The notes under the pieces were generated by a model. That model was not told the DNA's origin. It searched no databases and worked only from the letters and a program-made list of their open reading frames with translations. A program made the position numbers and the translations under genes. Of a DNA stretch of 64,000 nt, positions 7,864-15,850 are shown in pieces (the first letter of the stretch is position 1; the number at the start of each line of letters is the position of its first letter). The DNA lies in the NCBI GenBank assembly GCA_902800625.1, contig CADCFG010000010.1, forward strand, positions 1-64,000, in the 5' to 3' direction. The DNA is from an uncultured Eubacteriales bacterium. GTDB taxonomy: Bacteria; Bacillota; Clostridia; Christensenellales; Aristaeellaceae.

Positions 7864-9282
7864 TTATGGCTTCTTGCCAGATGCTCTGCGCATCAGCACC
7901 ATATAGACGCCGAACATCGCAACGGCGAACACCGCACCCACCGGGTAGGCAATGCCCTGCGACAGGCCAAAGCCCTCGGATGCCATCAGGATATAGGTCA
8001 TGCTGACGGCCGACATGAACGCCGCGGGCAGCGCCGTGAGCAGCGAAGTCAAGGGCCGCCTGCCCTCCTTGACCAGGTAGGCCGTGGCCACCCACAGCGA
8101 GATCATGGCCAGGGTCTGGTTGCTCCAGGAGAAGTAGCGCCAGAGCACGTTGAAATCCAGCTGGGTCAGCACAGCGCCGACTGCCAGCAGCGGCAGCGTG
8201 ATGATGAGCCGGTTCTTGATCTTCTTCTGGTCCAGGTGGGTGATCTCCGCCAGGATCAGACGCGCGCTGCGGAAGGCCGTGTCGCCGGAGGTGATCGGGC
8301 AGACCACCACGCCGACCACCGCCAACGCGCCGCCCACCACGCCCAGCATGGTGGTGGATATCTCATATACCGTGCCAGACTGGCCCAGCGTGGAGATGGC
8401 GTTGTTCAGCACGTCCGTCGCGCCGTAGAAGGCCACACCCGCGGCCGCCCAGATCAGGGCGATCACGGACTCGGCGATCATCGCGCCGTAGAAAATACTG
8501 CGGCCCTGCTTTTCGCTGGTGATGCACTTGGCGATCATCGGCGACTGGGTGGCGTGGAAGCCGGAGATGGCGCCGCAGGCCACGGTGACGAACATGAACG
8601 GCCACACGGGCAGGCCCTGCGGATGCAGGTTGGTCAGGGTGACTTCGGGAATCCTGTAGCCGCCAAAGAATATGCCGCCCAGCACGCTCACGGCCATGAC
8701 GATCAGTATGACGCCGAAGATGGGATACAACTTGCCGATCAGCTTGTCGATGGGCAGCAGCGTGGCCAGCACATAGTACACCAGGATCACCACGATCCAG
8801 AACTTCTCGTTCAGGACCGCGGGGGTCAGCCGGGCGATCAGCGCCGCCGGGCTGTTCACGAACACGGTGCCCGTCAGCGTGAGCAGCACGATGGAGAACA
8901 CGCGCATGATCCACTTGGCCGCGCTACCCAGGTACGCGCCGGACAGCTCCGCTATGGAATCACCGCCGTGGCGGCAGGAAATCATGCCGGACATATAGTC
9001 GTGCACCGCGCCGCCCAGTATGGAGCCAAACACGATCCACAGGAACACCACCGGGCCGAAGCACGCGCCCATCAGCGCGCCGAAGATCGGGCCGGTGCCG
9101 GCGATGTTCAGAAGCTGCACAAGGAATGCCTTCCAGGGCTTCATGGGCACGCAGTCAACGCCGTCGTTGATGGCGATGGCGGGGGTCTGCCGGTCGTCCG
9201 GGCCGAACACCCGCTCGACCACCTTGCCGTACACGGCAAAGCCCACCAGAAGGACCACCAGGGCCAGTATCAGTGAAATCAA
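7864..9282 (-). CDS. Carbon starvation CstA-type membrane transporter
   Basis: A 472-residue polytopic membrane protein with about 12 hydrophobic segments. The N-terminal blocks VERVFGPDDRQTPA, KAFLVQLLNIAGTGPIFGALMGA and GAVHDYMSGMISCRHGG are diagnostic of the CstA family. Enterobacterial CstA and its paralogue BtsT take up pyruvate and possibly peptides. This is the short form, well below the roughly 700 residues of E. coli CstA, lacking the long C-terminal part. The start is TTG, supported by GGAGG about nine bases upstream. It lies 12 bp after the VanX-type dipeptidase gene, which suggests uptake of alanine or pyruvate-related products. That link is inference. Confidence 0.88.
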   Translation of the reverse strand: MISLILALVVLLVGFAVYGKVVERVFGPDDRQTPAIAINDGVDCVPMKPWKAFLVQLLNIAGTGPIFGALMGACFGPVVFLWIVFGSILGGAVHDYMSGMISCRHGGDSIAELSGAYLGSAAKWIMRVFSIVLLTLTGTVFVNSPAALIARLTPAVLNEKFWIVVILVYYVLATLLPIDKLIGKLYPIFGVILIVMAVSVLGGIFFGGYRIPEVTLTNLHPQGLPVWPFMFVTVACGAISGFHATQSPMIAKCITSEKQGRSIFYGAMIAESVIALIWAAAGVAFYGATDVLNNAISTLGQSGTVYEISTTMLGVVGGALAVVGVVVCPITSGDTAFRSARLILAEITHLDQKKIKNRLIITLPLLAVGAVLTQLDFNVLWRYFSWSNQTLAMISLWVATAYLVKEGRRPLTSLLTALPAAFMSAVSMTYILMASEGFGLSQGIAYPVGAVFAVAMFGVYMVLMRRASGKKP

Positions 9283-9294
9283 AGCTGTCGCCTC

Positions 9295-9948
9295 CTACCG
9301 CTTCAAATACTGTTCAGAAACCGGGAACTCAAAATAGGTGTCCGGGCAGGGCTCGTCCCGCAGGGAGAAGTGCCACCACTCGCAGTCGATGGGCTTGAAG
9401 CCGTTGCGGGTCATGGCGCGCTGCAGGAACATCCGATTGTCATACTGCTTCTGCGTCACGGCCCGGGAATCCGGGTGGGAAACCTCGCTGAACAGGTCAA
9501 AGGGGCTGCCCATGTCCACTTCCCTGCCCGTGCGCATGTCCAGCAGCGTCAGATCCACCGCGCTGCCCCGGCTGTGAGAGGACTGGCTGGCGATGTAGCC
9601 CTGCTTGAACAGCTCCTGCTTTTCAAGGTCGGGATAGAAATAGGGCTTCATGCGCAGGTCCAGGTCCTCGATGCCCCACAGCACGAAGTGCTTCACCGCG
9701 CAGGCGGGCCGGTAGGCGTCGAACACCTTCAGGCGATACCCCTGGGCGTTCACCTCTCCCGCCACGGCCTTCAGCGCGCGGGCCGCCTCCACCCGAAGCA
9801 GCGCCACGGGCTGCTCGTAGCCATCCACGCGGTCGCCGATGAAGTTATATGTGGAGTAGTACCGGATCTCCTGCACGATGCCGGGCACGAAATCCGCCAG
9901 CAGCACAAAGCCGGAAGAATCCATCGTCACGCTGCGCTTATAGTCCAT
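9295..9948 (-). CDS. VanX/DdpX-type D-alanyl-D-alanine dipeptidase, cytoplasmic form
   Basis: A 217-residue zinc dipeptidase without a signal peptide. The zinc-binding block SSHSRGSAVDLTL gives His125 and Asp132, and CEWWHF gives the catalytic Glu190 and third ligand His193. Arg80 in DAYRP is the conserved transition-state residue. Such enzymes split D-Ala-D-Ala, either in wall-dipeptide scavenging (DdpX) or in glycopeptide resistance (VanX). No VanA ligase, VanH or VanS is near, so scavenging is more likely. The start MDYKR follows AAAGGAC. It is part of the minus-strand operon LURP-like protein, MscS, this gene, CstA. A secreted paralogue lies at 17531-18679. Confidence 0.88.
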   Translation of the reverse strand: MDYKRSVTMDSSGFVLLADFVPGIVQEIRYYSTYNFIGDRVDGYEQPVALLRVEAARALKAVAGEVNAQGYRLKVFDAYRPACAVKHFVLWGIEDLDLRMKPYFYPDLEKQELFKQGYIASQSSHSRGSAVDLTLLDMRTGREVDMGSPFDLFSEVSHPDSRAVTQKQYDNRMFLQRAMTRNGFKPIDCEWWHFSLRDEPCPDTYFEFPVSEQYLKR

Positions 9949-9982
9949 GTCAGTACCGTCCTTTATGTATGTTGGGAATCGT

Positions 9983-10873
9983 TCAGCGCCCGTCCGCGTC
10001 CCTGGGCTGCGCCGCGTCACCGGTGTTCATCACGACGTTGACATAATCGTAGGGGATCTCGATGCCGCTCTTGTTCAGCGCCCGCCTCACACGGCAGTTG
10101 ATGTCGCTCTTGACGACCTCTGTGGGATTCTTTGGCTCATAATAAACGGTGGTGGCCATCACCAGGCTGCTGGCCGCATACTCAATGAAATACACCGGGC
10201 CGTATTCATAGCCCTCCCCCACCGGTTTGCCCGCCACGGTGTAAGGGCTGTCCTCCACGGCGCGGCGGATCACGGCCATGGCCTGATCCACGTCCGTATC
10301 GTAGGCTACGTTAAACCGAAATGGAATCGAGCGCGTCCGGGTCTCGTAGCTCAGGTTGGTGATCTTCATGCCGTTCAGCTTGCTGTTGGGCACGATGAAT
10401 TTCTGGGTGTCTATGCCCTGCAGCACGACGTGGCGAAGGGTGATGTCCTTCACGATGCCCGCCGTGCCGTCCTCCATCTCGATGCGGTCGCCCAGGTCAA
10501 AGGGCCGGGTGGCGGACATCATCAAACCGCAGATGATGTCCGCGATGACCGGCTGGGCGGCGAATCCCGCGATGGCGGCCAGCACCGTGGTCCCCTGGAA
10601 CAGCACCTTGCCGAAGGTCTGCGTCAGCGGCGAGCTCATCACCACGAACTCCACCGCCAGCAGGATCACGACAAACCGGATGATGCTCTCGACAAAGCGC
10701 AGGTTGATATTCCGCTTCTTGTCCAGCAGCTTCCTGGCCACCTTCTTTTCAAAGCGCAGCAGGAATATGACGACTATGGTCGTCACCACGGCCGTGATCA
10801 CCAGCTTGGTGGAATTCCAGAAGAGGGGATGTTGGTCGAGTACTTTTGTAAGCTCCTGCATAATGCCTCTCAT
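9983..10873 (-). CDS. MscS-family mechanosensitive ion channel
   Basis: A 296-residue protein with three N-terminal membrane segments (about 20-40, 63-83 and 92-125). The third segment is the pore-lining helix, rich in Ala and Gly (TTVLAAIAGFAAQPVIADIICG). It is followed by the beta domain DLGDRIEMEDGTAGIVKDITLRHVVLQ seen in pieces, and a C-terminal mixed domain. It would open under membrane tension to release solutes in hypo-osmotic shock. A second ATG four codons downstream (10861) is an alternative start; neither has a strong Shine-Dalgarno. Gaps of about 31-34 bp to both neighbours suggest an operon. Confidence 0.88.
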   Translation of the reverse strand: MRGIMQELTKVLDQHPLFWNSTKLVITAVVTTIVVIFLLRFEKKVARKLLDKKRNINLRFVESIIRFVVILLAVEFVVMSSPLTQTFGKVLFQGTTVLAAIAGFAAQPVIADIICGLMMSATRPFDLGDRIEMEDGTAGIVKDITLRHVVLQGIDTQKFIVPNSKLNGMKITNLSYETRTRSIPFRFNVAYDTDVDQAMAVIRRAVEDSPYTVAGKPVGEGYEYGPVYFIEYAASSLVMATTVYYEPKNPTEVVKSDINCRVRRALNKSGIEIPYDYVNVVMNTGDAAQPRDADGR

Positions 10874-10904
10874 GTGCAGGGCTCACGCGCCCCGCCCGCT
10901 TTCG

Positions 10905-11504
10905 TCAGTCGTCAGAGGACGTGGAGACGGCTGCTTGCCTTGCCTCGCGATCCTTGATCATGTGCTGCAGCGTGACGAGTATGGCGACCACCTTGTCCTC
11001 GTACTCAGGGCGATAGATGTCGATGCAGTACTTGTCATGCAGTGAAAACATCTTCTGGCCGATGACGGCGATGATGGTTCCATCGCTGTCGTACAGCTCG
11101 AAGTTCAGGGCCATGATATTGCCCTGCAGCTGCCAGCCCAGGCCCTCGATGTTGTTGACATCCTTGACGATGTGCCACAGCTCCGTGGACACCTGAAACT
11201 GAGTGCCGTCGGCCATGGTGACGAAGTGGCGCTGGTGCAGCGTCAGGATCTTCCGGCTGATGTGGGCCACGTGGTTGCCCTGGGCGTCGGTAATGTCCGT
11301 CTTGTCGTGCAGCGACGGAAACTTGGTGTTGGCCTCGTAGAGCACCCGCTCCTGCGCATCGGTGATGTCGATATGCTTGTGCAGCGTGAACACCTTCGAC
11401 GTGGTGAACAGGGAATGATCCGGTTCACCGAAGCGCGCCACGTTGTTGACGTTCGCGTCCTCGCCGGCCTCGCGGAAGCGATGGTACTTGGAAAAAACAC
11501 CCAT
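10905..11504 (-). CDS. LURP-one-related (YxjI-like) beta-barrel protein
   Basis: A 199-residue protein with repeated short blocks of the type F-x-LHxxxxITDAQ (VFTLHKHIDITDAQ, FPSLHDKTDITDAQ, ILTLHQRHFVTM, MFSLHDKYCIDIY). These match the repeated strands of the LURP-one/Tubby-like fold. Bacterial members are of unknown function; some bind lipids or scramble membranes in eukaryotes. The start MGVFSKYHRF follows AGGAGGAG; an in-frame upstream extension is not supported. It is first in an operon with the MscS channel, so a membrane-associated role is plausible but unproven. Confidence 0.75.
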   Translation of the reverse strand: MGVFSKYHRFREAGEDANVNNVARFGEPDHSLFTTSKVFTLHKHIDITDAQERVLYEANTKFPSLHDKTDITDAQGNHVAHISRKILTLHQRHFVTMADGTQFQVSTELWHIVKDVNNIEGLGWQLQGNIMALNFELYDSDGTIIAVIGQKMFSLHDKYCIDIYRPEYEDKVVAILVTLQHMIKDREARQAAVSTSSDD

Positions 11505-11647
11505 GGGTTTCTCCTCCTCATTCAAATGAGGACAACTTGCGTCGTCCAAATCTCTTCTTCCGTATTTTAGCATACTTCGACCCGCTGCGCAACCAAAATA
11601 CACTTAATTTGTCGCTTTTTACACCATTTTGCCGAATCCCACGAAGA

Positions 11648-11676
11648 ACCGCCGACGGAGAGTTTCCGTCGGCGGT
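11648..11676 (-). terminator. Terminator-like hairpin after the exported GATase-like gene
   Basis: ACCGCCGACGGA and TCCGTCGGCGGT form a perfect 12-bp stem with a 5-base loop. On the minus strand it lies 25 bases past the stop codon at 11701 and is followed by TCTTCGT, a weak T tract. Confidence 0.6.
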
Positions 11677-11700
11677 CCATTCGGATCATTCCCGGTCAGA

Positions 11701-12702
11701 TCAGGCGGCCGCGTCCAGGGCGGCCATGCCGTGGACGATGGTCTGGAAGAAGCCCAGGGCCATGTCGTAGTCCATGTAATCGCCCTTGTTCGCCGCGTCG
11801 TCCAGGTTCTTCACCAGCGCGGCTTCCGGATGGAACTGCAGGCCCACGGCGAAGGTCTTGTCGGTGCGCTCCACGGCCTCGATCATCTGAACGCCGTTCG
11901 TCTCGGTGACGCCTGTGACGCGCAGCCGGGTGTTGTCCACGTTCTTCACGGCCTGGTGGTGCCAGGAGGGGCAGCCCTCCAGAGTCTTGGTACCCACCAT
12001 GCTGAACAGCAGGGAGTCCTCCGCCACCTCCACCGCGTGGGGCGCATAGTCCCGGTAGGACTCAGGCGTGGCCTTCTGGTTGCGGTGGGTGTAGTCGTAG
12101 TCGATGGACTGTTCCTCAAACCATGTGGGGATATCCTGGATGACCTCACCGCCGGAGATCACGGACAGCATCTGCATGCCCCGGCAGAAGCCCATCACGG
12201 GAATATCATTGTCCAGGCAGTAGCTCATGGTCAGGTAGTCGGACACGTCTCGCTCGGCGTTGTAGTCCAGCTCCTCCTCGATGCCGTGCCAGGGTTCGGG
12301 CGCGTAGTAGAGGGTCGGGCTGATGTCCTCGCCGCCGGTGAACAGCACGATGCTCACGCTGCCCACGGCCTCCGCCGCGTTGGAGCCGCGCCAGGTGTTG
12401 CACCGCACGAGCTTTCCGGCGGCCTCGTCCAGCGCGCCGGTATCGGCGACGCCCGCGGTCAGCTTTCCCATGTCATCATAGGCCAAGTCGGGCGACGTGA
12501 CCTGATCCAGCATCACCCAAGTGCCGCCCGCTTCCTCCACGGAGCGGCAGATGTTGGTAAAGAACTCGGAATCGGTGTCCGCGCGCCAGGCGATGCCCAC
12601 CACGGGGCTGGTCGGAAGCGCGACGACATCGGCGGATGCTGCGCCCAAAAGCGCCGTCAGAGAGAGCAACGCCGCAAGCAGCGCGCAAATTCTTTTATTC
12701 AT
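11701..12702 (-). CDS. Exported class I glutamine amidotransferase-fold protein (peptidase C26-like)
   Basis: A 333-residue protein resembling gamma-glutamyl-GABA hydrolases (PuuD, peptidase C26). The blocks FTGGEDISPTLYY, the nucleophile elbow PVMGFCRGMQML with its Cys, and QFHPEA with the catalytic His are all present, so hydrolysis of a gamma-glutamyl bond is likely. Unusually, residues 1-24 form a clear Sec signal peptide (KR, a hydrophobic core, then ASADV), so the enzyme should act outside the membrane. AAGGGAGGA precedes the ATG. It is followed by its own hairpin and preceded by the HATPase-like gene 65 bp upstream. The substrate could be gamma-glutamyl peptides or a wall component; this is open. 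Confidence 0.82.
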   Translation of the reverse strand: MNKRICALLAALLSLTALLGAASADVVALPTSPVVGIAWRADTDSEFFTNICRSVEEAGGTWVMLDQVTSPDLAYDDMGKLTAGVADTGALDEAAGKLVRCNTWRGSNAAEAVGSVSIVLFTGGEDISPTLYYAPEPWHGIEEELDYNAERDVSDYLTMSYCLDNDIPVMGFCRGMQMLSVISGGEVIQDIPTWFEEQSIDYDYTHRNQKATPESYRDYAPHAVEVAEDSLLFSMVGTKTLEGCPSWHHQAVKNVDNTRLRVTGVTETNGVQMIEAVERTDKTFAVGLQFHPEAALVKNLDDAANKGDYMDYDMALGFFQTIVHGMAALDAAA

Positions 12703-12767
12703 GGTTCAATTCCTCCCTTGGTGTCGAGCAATGCCCCCCTCCGGGCATAGAGCCTACAATCCATCGA

Positions 12768-13391
12768 TCAGAACGTCTTTTTGATCACCAGGTCGATTCG
12801 GTCGCCCTTGACGCCCACCACCACGTCGTCCGCGATCTTGGCCACAATGGACTTCTCCAGTTCGTCCAGGGCCTCATCCACGGAATCCACGGAATCATGG
12901 GCCTGGTTCAGATCGTTGCGGTAGGTCTGCAGCGTCCAGATGGTCATCATCTCACTGCTGGGCATCATCGTGCCAGGGGTATGGACGATGCCGTAGTCCA
13001 TCGTCTGCTGGCCATAGGCGTCCATGGTGTTGCCCATGCCGCGCAGCGCGCCGGAGATCACCTCTCCCAGCTTCGCCATGAAGCCCTTGGCGGCGGCATT
13101 CTTGCCGGTGCTGGAAACGGACAGCAGCTCCTGCTTTTTGCCCGCATTCATGTCCGCGGTGGCCTCAAAGTGGATCTCACAGGCCTTGCCTTCCGCCGTG
13201 AACCAAATCTGGCCGTAGAAGTCCTCCAGCGTGGTCTTGACCATGCCCAGCGTCTCCTCCACCAACAGGTCCAGGCGCAGCGTGTCCCGCTTGTCCAGCT
13301 TGGCCTGCCAGGCAAAGTTTTCCGTAGCGTAGCGCGCCGCAGCCATGCGCTCGGCGTCGCTGTTGACCATGAATTTATCCGAAACTATCAT
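12768..13391 (-). CDS. Divergent HATPase-like regulatory protein
   Basis: A 207-residue cytoplasmic protein not recognised with certainty. Residues 33-60 (KRDTLRLDLLVEETLGMV) resemble the N-box helix of anti-sigma-type HATPases, where a conserved Glu binds magnesium. The last 25 residues (DDVVVGVKGDRIDLVIKKTF) resemble the C-terminal strands of RsbW-like domains. Between them the ATP-lid glycine motifs are replaced by about 100 residues rich in Met, Ala and Gln (TGKNAAAKGFMAKLGEVISG and onward). GGAGGAC supports the start at MIVSDKF. It lies downstream of a genuine anti-sigma ATPase and STAS gene, with a gap of 279 bp, so a partner-switching role is inferred. ATP binding is doubtful. Confidence 0.5.
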   Translation of the reverse strand: MIVSDKFMVNSDAERMAAARYATENFAWQAKLDKRDTLRLDLLVEETLGMVKTTLEDFYGQIWFTAEGKACEIHFEATADMNAGKKQELLSVSSTGKNAAAKGFMAKLGEVISGALRGMGNTMDAYGQQTMDYGIVHTPGTMMPSSEMMTIWTLQTYRNDLNQAHDSVDSVDEALDELEKSIVAKIADDVVVGVKGDRIDLVIKKTF

Positions 13392-13670
13392 TGTTAAGTC
13401 CTCCAATATCTCGCTGTTCAGATGCGTGAATCCTCTCGCTGGAGATGGAGCGGTTCCCATTCAGCGACAGGACACAGAGAGGCCCGCCTGCCGTCTGCAC
13501 CGAACGAGTAAAAATGCGCATAATGATGCCAGTCGCATCGCTGTGCGATGTAACAGCCAGCGCTCTTTCGTCCATAGCAAAGGCTGGCAACTGCATTGCG
13601 ACGGCCTGCGTCGGCGCGGGCGTTGTCATTCTTCTTCTATCGGATGCTGATCAACAGGCGCTGGTTTTGC

Positions 13671-13967
13671 TTATTCGATGTTCAGGATATCAGCGAAACC
13701 GGTGACGTCGAACACTTCGTTGACAATTTCGTTCACATGGGTTACCTTCATGCCGCCCCGATTGGCCATGATCTTGTGAGCGCTCAGCAGCACGCGCAGG
13801 CCTGCGGAAGAGATGTAGTCCAGCTTGGAGAAGTCCATCGTCAGCTCGGCGACTCCCTCCAGGCTGTTCTTGATCTCGTTCTCCAGCTCCGGCGCGGTAG
13901 TAGTGTCCAGGCGGCCCTCCAGGGCGATATTCAACGCGTTGCCGTTCAGATTCTTGGTGATCTTCAT
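13671..13967 (-). CDS. STAS-domain anti-sigma factor antagonist
   Basis: A 98-residue single-domain protein of the SpoIIAA/RsbV type. The pattern LNIALEGRLDTTTAPELENEI, then LTMDFSKLDYISSAGLRVLL and later VFDVTGF, is the complete STAS fold. Ser54 aligns with the serine phosphorylated by the partner kinase in SpoIIAA and RsbV. Unphosphorylated, such proteins bind the anti-sigma kinase and release its target. It lies 17 bp after the ATPase gene, so the pair is one translational unit. No sigma factor gene is adjacent, so the final target is unknown and need not be a sigma factor. A SpoIIE-type phosphatase at 52977-55148 could reverse the phosphorylation. Confidence 0.9.
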   Translation of the reverse strand: MKITKNLNGNALNIALEGRLDTTTAPELENEIKNSLEGVAELTMDFSKLDYISSAGLRVLLSAHKIMANRGGMKVTHVNEIVNEVFDVTGFADILNIE

Positions 13968-13984
13968 GTTCGTTTCCTCCTAAA

Positions 13985-14392
13985 TCAGATGTGTTTGTAT
14001 ATGGTCAGAACGTTCCTGCCGTCCTCATACCGATACGTCATGTTGTCCATGGTCTTCTTGACCAGGAATATGCCCAGGCCTCCGATCTCGCGTTCCTCGG
14101 CGGAGAGCGTCACGTCCGGATCGACTTTTTTCAGCGGGTCGAAGGGCATGCCGTTGTCCACGAAGGTGATGCTCGCCATGCGATCGGACGGGTCAAAGTC
14201 AAAGCGCACCGTCACTTCGCCGGTTTCGTCGCCATAGGCGTAGTGGGCAATGTTGGCGAACAGCTCGTCGATGGCCACGTCGATCTGCATCTGGGGTCGC
14301 ATGGCACAATCCAGCGCCTCCAGCTGCGCGTCGATGAATTCCGTCACCTTCGGGATGCTGTCGACAATCGCCTGTACGGTCAATTCAGTCAT
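13985..14392 (-). CDS. Anti-sigma-type serine kinase/HATPase (RsbW/SpoIIAB-like)
   Basis: A 135-residue single HATPase domain. The N-box IDVAIDELFANIAHYAY gives Glu43 and Asn47, the G1 box is FVDNGMPFDP (Asp79, Gly81) and the G2 box is GGLGIFLVKKTMD (104-116). All ATP-binding elements are intact. Proteins of this type phosphorylate a STAS antagonist on serine and sequester a sigma factor or other partner. The STAS partner gene follows directly. The gene is third in an operon that starts at a PreA-like gene and an exported HAD protein. That setting is unusual for a partner switch and gives no clear hint of the output. Confidence 0.9.
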   Translation of the reverse strand: MTELTVQAIVDSIPKVTEFIDAQLEALDCAMRPQMQIDVAIDELFANIAHYAYGDETGEVTVRFDFDPSDRMASITFVDNGMPFDPLKKVDPDVTLSAEEREIGGLGIFLVKKTMDNMTYRYEDGRNVLTIYKHI

Positions 14393-14404
14393 AGCGCCGC
14401 CTCC

Positions 14405-15820
14405 TTATTCAGCGGTGGTCTCCTCCACGGGCACGCGGTCCTCCGCCAAGTCCTCCAGCCAGTGGAACTCGCCGGTCTTGACCACTTCTTCGCCGTAGAT
14501 GGTCTTCCAGTCGTTGGCCATTGAGATCACGTTGTAGCCGCTGCCTTCCCACTTCTCGCGAAGCTCGGCCGCCTTTTCGGCGTTGCCGTAGTCGCGCACC
14601 TCGTCGTCCGCGATCAGCATGAAGGCCGCACTCTTGTAGACGTTGTTGTTGATGGTGTAGTTGTGCATGCTCACATCGCCGCCGGAATTGCCGAAGGACA
14701 GCACCGGCTGGCGGCCGATCTCCTGGGCGATCTGCAGCACTTTGTTGGTCTTCAGGTTCTTGATGAGCAGGTGATCCGTGCGGACGATGTCGTCGTTCAC
14801 GTTGAACACATAGTCCAGGCCATCCGCATCGCCCTGGTTCGTAGCCTCCAGCTGCACGTCCATGCCGATGATGTTCTCATAGGGAATCTCCACCATGCCC
14901 TCGATGAACACGCGGCAGATGAAGCGGTCGCTGCCGGAGCAGACAAAGCACTTGAAGCCGTAGTCCTGCAGGTACTCGATGACCTCCACCATGGGCAGGT
15001 AGAAGGAATCAGCATAGGTCATGCCCTCGAAGCCGTCCACCTCGCGCACCAACTCGCGGGTGACGAAGTCGGAGAACTCGCCCAGTGTCATGCCCGCATA
15101 GGCGCGGGCCGCGTGGGTGGCGTGCAGCATGTCCATGTGGTCCGGGAAGGACTTGTCCAGCGCATGGTCACGAAGCATGCGGCCGAACTCCAGCATCTCG
15201 GCATCCGGCTGATAGCTCTCGTCCGTCAGGATGCGGCGGGCAAGCAGGTAGTACTCCAGATAGGTGGGGTACAGCTCGCCCATCAGCGTGCCATCCATGT
15301 CGAACACAGCGATGCGGTCCATCTCCGGGATGAAGTTGGGCGACTCATCGTCGGTCACGTCCTCCACGTAGTCGATCAGCGTGTTCAGCGCCGGGGCGTC
15401 CTCGTTCCAGAACTCGAAGGCGTCCTCGTACTCGACGTCCTCTTCGTCCAGGGCCTCGATCTCCTCGGCTTCAACATCTTCGTTGTCGATCTCCGGCTCA
15501 GCGGGATCGTTTTCCATCAGGTCGTCCGAGGCGGTATTGCCGTCAGTGGTCTCCTCCACCTCAGCCCCTTCCTCAGCCGCAGGCTCCACTGCCACAGGCT
15601 CCTCAGCCACGGGCTCCTCAGCGGCGGGTTCTTCCACAGCGGTTTCCTCCGCAGCGGTTTCCTCCGCAGCGGTTTCCTCCGCAGCGGTTTCCTCCGCCAC
15701 AGTCTCCTCAACCGCCGGCTCTGTCGCGGTTTCCTCCGCAATGGCAAAGCCCGTCAGCATCGACAACGCCAACACCAGGGCAACCAGCAGGGATGCCAGG
15801 GAAATCCTGTTCTTTTTCAT
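14405..15820 (-). CDS. Exported HAD-superfamily phosphatase with acidic repeat linker
   Basis: A 471-residue protein. Residues 1-28 are a Sec signal peptide ending GFAIAEE. Residues about 30-130 are a low-complexity Glu/Ala/Pro/Val region made of EETAA-type repeats, probably an extended linker through the wall. From about 168 on lies a HAD phosphatase domain with the nucleophile motif VFDMDGTL, a Ser in CFVCSGS (motif II), and FGNSGGDVSM (motif IV). This matches phosphoserine-phosphatase-like secreted acid phosphatases. The substrate is unknown; phosphate release outside the cell is the natural inference. It follows the PreA-like gene by 30 bp and precedes the anti-sigma ATPase by 12 bp, so it is translated from the same transcript. 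Confidence 0.82.
   Translation of the reverse strand: MKKNRISLASLLVALVLALSMLTGFAIAEETATEPAVEETVAEETAAEETAAEETAAEETAVEEPAAEEPVAEEPVAVEPAAEEGAEVEETTDGNTASDDLMENDPAEPEIDNEDVEAEEIEALDEEDVEYEDAFEFWNEDAPALNTLIDYVEDVTDDESPNFIPEMDRIAVFDMDGTLMGELYPTYLEYYLLARRILTDESYQPDAEMLEFGRMLRDHALDKSFPDHMDMLHATHAARAYAGMTLGEFSDFVTRELVREVDGFEGMTYADSFYLPMVEVIEYLQDYGFKCFVCSGSDRFICRVFIEGMVEIPYENIIGMDVQLEATNQGDADGLDYVFNVNDDIVRTDHLLIKNLKTNKVLQIAQEIGRQPVLSFGNSGGDVSMHNYTINNNVYKSAAFMLIADDEVRDYGNAEKAAELREKWEGSGYNVISMANDWKTIYGEEVVKTGEFHWLEDLAEDRVPVEETTAE
15638..15697 (-). repeat. Tandem 15-bp repeat, four copies, in the HAD gene
   Basis: The 15-base unit AGCGGTTTCCTCCGC is repeated four times without change. It encodes the five-residue repeat of Ala, Glu, Glu, Thr and Ala in the acidic linker. 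Identical copies suggest recent slipped-strand expansion and probable length variation between strains. Confidence 0.9.
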
Positions 15821-15850
15821 ATGACATGCTCCTATGTTGTTATTTATCTT

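Noticed and set aside
9295-9948. Glycopeptide-resistance (van) cluster
   Set aside because: VanX-type enzymes are present twice, but no VanA/B-type ligase, VanH dehydrogenase or VanRS pair lies in the window.
13375-13629. An 84-codon minus-strand frame in the gap between the STAS gene and the HATPase-like gene
   Set aside because: No good Shine-Dalgarno, codon use poorer in G/C at third positions than its neighbours, and no recognisable motif. It overlaps the next start by 17 bases, so a real small gene cannot be fully excluded.
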